From NCBI GenBank assembly GCA_025200525.1, contig CM045759.1:1798001-1862000 (forward strand): DNA of 64,000 nt, read 5' to 3'. The first letter of the stretch is position 1; the number at the start of each line of letters is the position of its first letter. Position numbers and translations under genes: made by a program. Under the pieces are notes generated by a model. It did no database searches and had not been told where the DNA came from. It worked only from the letters and a program-made list of their open reading frames with translations. This DNA is from Camellia lanceoleosa. Taxonomy: Eukaryota; Streptophyta; Magnoliopsida; Ericales; Theaceae. Shown here one piece after another: positions 60,801 through 64,000 of this stretch.

Positions 60801-63632
60801 GAGAGACTCCAAGGTGTAAATTTCCTTTCCGAGGTACTTGTTTGGTGCGTAGCTTTACGGCAAAAAAAATAAAACAAAATAAAAATAAAAATAAAAAAAC
60901 TGTAGGACAAGTTTCCGTCTAATTTATTCAATTTGAGGTGATTGTGGGCTCATATTTGGTCTATTTCAGTTAATCAAAGTGTTCATATTACCACCAGGGT
61001 TGGTGGCCTGGTGGAGGACGTGGCCCATTTCCTAACTGAGGAATCGTGGTCGATTTTTGGAAGGCATTTGAGATCATTCCCCGTGAGTAATGCCTTTACT
61101 CTCTTCGTCTCTCGCCTCTGGTGCATGAGGTTCACCTCCATTAGTCTCCGGTGGTGGGTCTCCCACTTGGTGGTTCATTCCTAATTGATAATCGATACTC
61201 GGGGCTAGGGCTCAACGGTGTGATGACATCACGTAGTCTTTTTTTCTCGTTATTGGTTTTATCATACGTATAAATAAAATTTAAATATCTGATTATTTAT
61301 ATTCGATCAATCTTAATTTTTTATCTAGATAATTTATTTGATAAGTCTTACATTTTGAACGTTTTAATCACTGAAATGGATTAGAATGGGTTCAAAATTC
61401 CTCAACTGACCCTCTTATTTCTATATATATATTGATGAGGCTTTGTTTAACTGTTATTATTTTTTTTTTTCTTCCTTTATTTATTTATTTTATAATTTAA
61501 TTGCAGCTTCTACCCTCAGTGCTTCGGCGAATAAATTGTCCAAATTAAAGGAGCGAGCGGAGGAGTACGCTTCATTAATAATGGAAGAGCTAGACCCTGA
61601 AAATCTTGGTTACATTGAGGCAAGTAATTTTTTTTTTTTTTAACACAATCGAGGCAAGTTAGTTACCCTCCTTTCCTAGGAGAAATTTTAATCCAATATT
61701 TTTCTTATTGCAATTGCCTCCCGTATTTGTTAACATGTGATAATCTTATGCATTGTAACATGAAAATGTAAATCCACTAGAATTAGGCTTTCTTCAGCAA
61801 CCTCTTGAAAACCAACTTATCTTTGCGTTGACTTGTGAGGAATGGACCTATAAAGCATGAACATTCCTGGAGGTAATGGACAGATGTCTGACATGTGTCG
61901 GACACAAACACGCTGGGAACATATGTCCAACACATTAGAGAGAGTCGGACAGGCTAGGACACTTGGAACATGTTGAGGGCAGTTTTTTATTATTATTATT
62001 ATTTTTTCCTTTTACTAAAATAGTGTACCAAGAATGATAAATTTAAATATTAGAAAAATGACATCATAAATATATAAAATTTTATGTTTTGCACATGTCT
62101 TAAAACATGTTGTATCTTGCAATTTTTAAAATTTAAATCTCCACATGTTTGTGTCAGATCACGTGCCTCGTGTTTGTACTTCATAGGAATAAATCGATTG
62201 ACAAAAACATAAAAAACATCTTGTTCGCCAGACAATCATGGGAGATCGTTTTTATTTTTATTTTTAAAGTGCATACAAGCATCTCCCATGAGGTGAGACT
62301 TATTAAATGTGTAAGCAAGGTTTTCAAACCCAAACCGGCCTGGTCGGTCAAACCAGGAATCAGCCCTTCTTCTGGTTCGAAAAACCCTCAAAACCCAAAC
62401 TATGCCAAAAATCGGCCTTATTTGTAAAAACTGGAGAAATTGGTGGTTCAACCGGGAAAACTGGTGAACCGGTGCCAGTTTTGGACCAACCCGATCTAGT
62501 TTTCTGGGTTGTCTTTTTTTTTTTTTTTTCCTTTCTTTCTTATATATTTATATATATATATATATATTATCAAACTTTTGACTAAAAACTCTTACTTCAA
62601 GAGTCTCCTCTCATGAAGAAAGTCTCATTGGAAACTTAAAGAAATTATGAAAGTCTATTCCTATTTATAGGAAAAAAATTATTCAAAGAGTACCTAAAAA
62701 TTCAATGTGGAATTCAATTAAATTGTTTGAATCATATTTGATTGGAGAGAGAGTTAAAAATTTCATTTCTCTCCAAAATTAAATCTAGCATTCAATCAAT
62801 TTGTTTGGAAAGAACGTTAAAATTTTTAAATTTCTTTAAAACTAGTGACTTTTTTTATTTATTTTATCAATTATGACTTTATTAAATATTATTAGAAAAT
62901 ATTATGCAATTTTTTTTTTATTATTTCAGTAATTATATATATTTTTATTTATTTATAATTTTTAATTATATTTTTAATTATATAATATTAATTATGACGT
63001 CACGGTTCAATACTTCGACTCGACGGTTGAACCAAAGGACCGCTCAATTCTCTTTTCCCGTTCGCCACCAAATTCAATTTTAAAACATTGTGTGTAAGGT
63101 TGTGTTCGATTCCATAATTAGATTATAAATATTTTAAAAAAAAAAAAAAATTTGTTTCGGGGGTTCATTGAGGAAACTTTCTAAGGCAGTTGAATTGGCT
63201 TTCAATCAGATATGGCAGTTGGAAACGCTTCTCCTACAAAGAGACACCTACATGAACTACAGCAGACCTCTCAGCACAGCCAGTGTGGGTTGGAGCCAGA
63301 ACTTGAGTGCATTAAGGCCCACGAGCTTAGTGCGCAACGTGAGCTGCACACTCAAGTGTCTGATACTAGATAACTGGCAAAGGGGTTGGATCTTGCTGCT
63401 CTGGTTCATGGCCATGGCTGGTCTCTTTGCCTGGAAGTTCAATCAATACAGAGAAATGGCAGCTTTTGAAGTAATGGGTTATTGCCTGACGACTGCTAAA
63501 GGAGCCGCAGAGACTCTTAAGCTCAACATGGCTCTCATCCTCTTACCAGTTTGCCGGAACATGCTGACGTGGCTCCGGTCTACTAGAGCCCGGCATTTTA
63601 TCCCTTTTGACGACAACATTAATTTTCACAAG
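57268..63632 (+). CDS. RBOHE: Respiratory burst oxidase, RBOHE-like (5' part; frame broken in exon 4)
   Basis: Plant NADPH oxidase of the plasma membrane, which passes electrons from NADPH through FAD and haem to oxygen, making superoxide outside the cell. Five exons are seen: 57268-57844, 57996-58155, 58879-58927, 61507-61619, 63210-63632; the rest (FAD and NADPH domains) is beyond the window. They encode the N-terminal oxidase domain (from about residue 80: [34 protein letters not shown]), a canonical EF-hand ([12 protein letters not shown], residues 248-259), a degenerate second EF-hand, and the first membrane segments. RBOHE rather than other paralogues is suggested by [11 protein letters not shown] and [11 protein letters not shown] (family knowledge, from memory). 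As written, exon 3 joins exon 4 one base out of frame and meets a stop after about 13 codons. Symbol is by similarity. Confidence 0.85.
57996..58155 (+). CDS. RBOHE: RBOHE exon 2
   Basis: Acceptor TTTGATAG; the split codon gives G, then [20 protein letters not shown], then [20 protein letters not shown] and RLQIFFDM. This is the end of the N-terminal oxidase domain and the helix before the first EF-hand loop. The donor GTGGGA at 58156 is weak but places the M codon exactly across the intron. Confidence 0.9.
58879..58927 (+). CDS. RBOHE: RBOHE exon 3, EF-hand 1 loop
   Basis: A 49-base exon between TTTCTCAG and GTAAGA encodes [16 protein letters not shown]. All calcium-ligand positions of the 12-residue EF loop (D, N, D, G, I, E) are kept, so calcium control of the oxidase would be possible. 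It ends in phase 0. Confidence 0.9.
58928..61506 (+). other. RBOHE: RBOHE intron 3 (2.6 kb)
   Basis: GTAAGA to AATTGCAG with a long pyrimidine tract before the acceptor. It holds a hAT-like element (60175-60697). The part 60980-61180 is GC-richer and shows a CTGGTGGAGGACGTGG phrase but no firm identity. Confidence 0.8.
60175..60697. mobile_element. Non-autonomous hAT-like element in RBOHE intron 3
   Basis: 523 bp with a perfect 8-bp TSD GTGAATGC (60167-60174 and 60698-60705). The right end read inward is TAGGGGTGTACACGGTCGG, a familiar plant hAT-type end. The left end, TAGGTCGCTCAAAAATCC, matches only in the first bases. The interior repeats GGTTCGGTTT/CCGAAC-type phrases in both directions. 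Confidence 0.8.
61507..61619 (+). CDS. RBOHE: RBOHE exon 4, EF-hand 2, one base short
   Basis: Acceptor AATTGCAG, then CTTCTACC and [20 protein letters not shown] followed by [15 protein letters not shown]. Family members have two or three residues (LLM-like) between the E of exon 3 and LSASANKL. Here eight bases stand where nine are needed, so exon 3 (phase 0) cannot be joined in frame with this reading. The rest of the exon is well conserved, which points to a recent one-base loss or an error in the ACCCTC run. The donor is GCAAGT rather than GT. Confidence 0.8.
61620..63209 (+). other. RBOHE: RBOHE intron 4 with GC donor (1.6 kb)
   Basis: The exon ends ATTGAG and the intron begins GCAAGT; the acceptor is TTTCAATCAG. 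AG|GCAAGT fits the consensus of the rare GC-AG class. The nearby alternative, GT in CAAGTAAT at 61625, would add codons and shift the frame. The intron holds the element at 62316-63090. Confidence 0.75.
62316..63090. mobile_element. Non-autonomous hAT-like element in RBOHE intron 4
   Basis: 775 bp with a perfect 8-bp TSD TGTGTAAG (62308-62315 and 63091-63098). The ends are CAAGGTTTTCAAACC and, read inward from the right, CAATGTTTTAAAATTG. Subterminal GGTTCAACC/GGTGAACCGG phrases are present at both sides. The centre is AT-rich with (TA)n at 62550-62565. No coding capacity. Confidence 0.85.
63210..63632 (+). CDS. RBOHE: RBOHE exon 5, start of the membrane domain
   Basis: 141 codons without a break, phase 0 at both ends. 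[20 protein letters not shown], then [28 protein letters not shown] (first membrane helix), [20 protein letters not shown] and [20 protein letters not shown], ending [10 protein letters not shown] before GTATGA. This is the beginning of the ferric reductase-like transmembrane part; the haem-ligand histidines come in later exons. The strong conservation argues that the gene was functional until recently. Confidence 0.9.
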
Positions 63633-64000
63633 GTATGAATTATTCCGCATTGGTTTAACAAGTTAAATTTCATCACAGAATGTGCCAAACGATCAATTTT
63701 GCTCCTGTTTCTTTTGACACAAAATATTTTTAGTAGAAAACTTATCATATGTTTGGTTGCAATCTTAATGTGTTAGTGGTTGTGATAGTGATGGTGTTGG
63801 GGTGGTGGTGGCGGCGGCGGCAGGAGCTGGTGGACAGTGGCGCACATGACAGTGCTGGTGTTGGCAAGACTGGATTAGAATTCTTTGCGATCATCCACCC
63901 TTGCAATAGTGGGTTAAGATTCTGGTGGGTTAAGATCTTAACCAATTATTGCAAAGGTTGACTATCACAATTTGGGCTGTTAAATCACCATTACAAGTTT
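63633..64000 (+). other. RBOHE: RBOHE intron 5, partial
   Basis: Begins GTATGA and runs past the window end. A GGTGGTGGTGGCGG run at about 63800-63825 gives open frames on both strands without family features. Nothing else was recognised. Confidence 0.65.

Noticed and set aside
60980..61180. Possible SINE in RBOHE intron 3 (TGGCCTGGTGGA and GGTTCACCTCC)
   Set aside because: The two boxes are about 120 bp apart, too far for a tRNA-derived promoter, and no element ends were found.
61502..61524. Alternative acceptor CCCTCAG within exon 4 as a rescue of the frame
   Set aside because: Starting at TGCTTCGG with phase 0 reads into a stop (TAA) within five codons, so it does not restore the frame.
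1..64000. tRNA, rRNA or known plant microRNA genes
   Set aside because: I saw no cloverleaf with A and B boxes, no rRNA blocks and no mature sequence of the common conserved microRNAs; a covariance-model search would be needed to exclude diverged ones.

Overview
The window is plant nuclear DNA, most likely from a eudicot. It is AT-rich, has GT-AG introns, contains nested Ty3/gypsy LTR retrotransposons and many small DNA transposons, and has one conserved host gene at its right edge. I cannot name the species. Only that gene, the 5' part of a respiratory burst oxidase of the RBOHE type (57268 to past the window end, + strand), looks like a host protein gene. Everything else is transposon-derived or non-coding.

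Left block, 1-19955, is a nest of retrotransposons. A Tekay-like (chromovirus-type) element on the minus strand has a 3' LTR at 1-1721, gag/protease remnants at 1722-3183, a tRNA-iMet primer site and a 5' LTR at 3398-5928. It sits inside a related LTR of opposite orientation (5929-9642), which itself carries a hAT element (6992-7878) and an inserted Tat-type LTR (8321-9330). That stack interrupts a Tat-lineage element on the plus strand: integrase remnant 9643-10240, 61-bp tandem array 10419-10950, antisense ORF 16377-17971 and LTR to 19955. This element is interrupted again at 10951-16371 by the LTR and gag piece of another minus-strand element.

Middle block, 19956-38767, is AT-rich and carries small elements with recognisable target-site duplications (TSDs): two nested 182-bp Tourist-like MITEs, a third relative, a Stowaway-like element and a MULE with ~115-bp inverted ends and a 9-bp TSD. 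It also holds two solo LTRs of the Tekay-like family, one inside the other, each with its own 5-bp TSD (28733-33798 and 29004-31539).

The block 38768-52599 is one long minus-strand Tat-lineage element with both LTRs, primer site, polypurine tract, decayed gag-protease-RT-RNase H-second RNase H-integrase, tandem arrays, and a plus-strand (antisense) ORF of the 'putative gypsy type transposon' family between pol and the 3' LTR. A solo LTR of another family (48955-51685, TSD TGTGG) splits its gag near the start codon. The same antisense ORF, with a small phase-0 intron at the equivalent place, occurs in the left-block Tat element. This is the most interesting non-host feature here.

Right block, 52600-64000: an AT-rich stretch with a ~0.5-kb inverted repeat and a 1.7-kb element-like region, then the RBOHE gene. 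Five exons (about 440 codons) can be traced. Introns 3 and 4 each hold a non-autonomous hAT-like element with a perfect 8-bp TSD. Intron 4 appears to use a GC donor. Exon 4 lacks one base relative to the reading frame, so the gene as written is frame-broken at the junction of the two EF-hands; this is either a real pseudogenising change or a sequence error.
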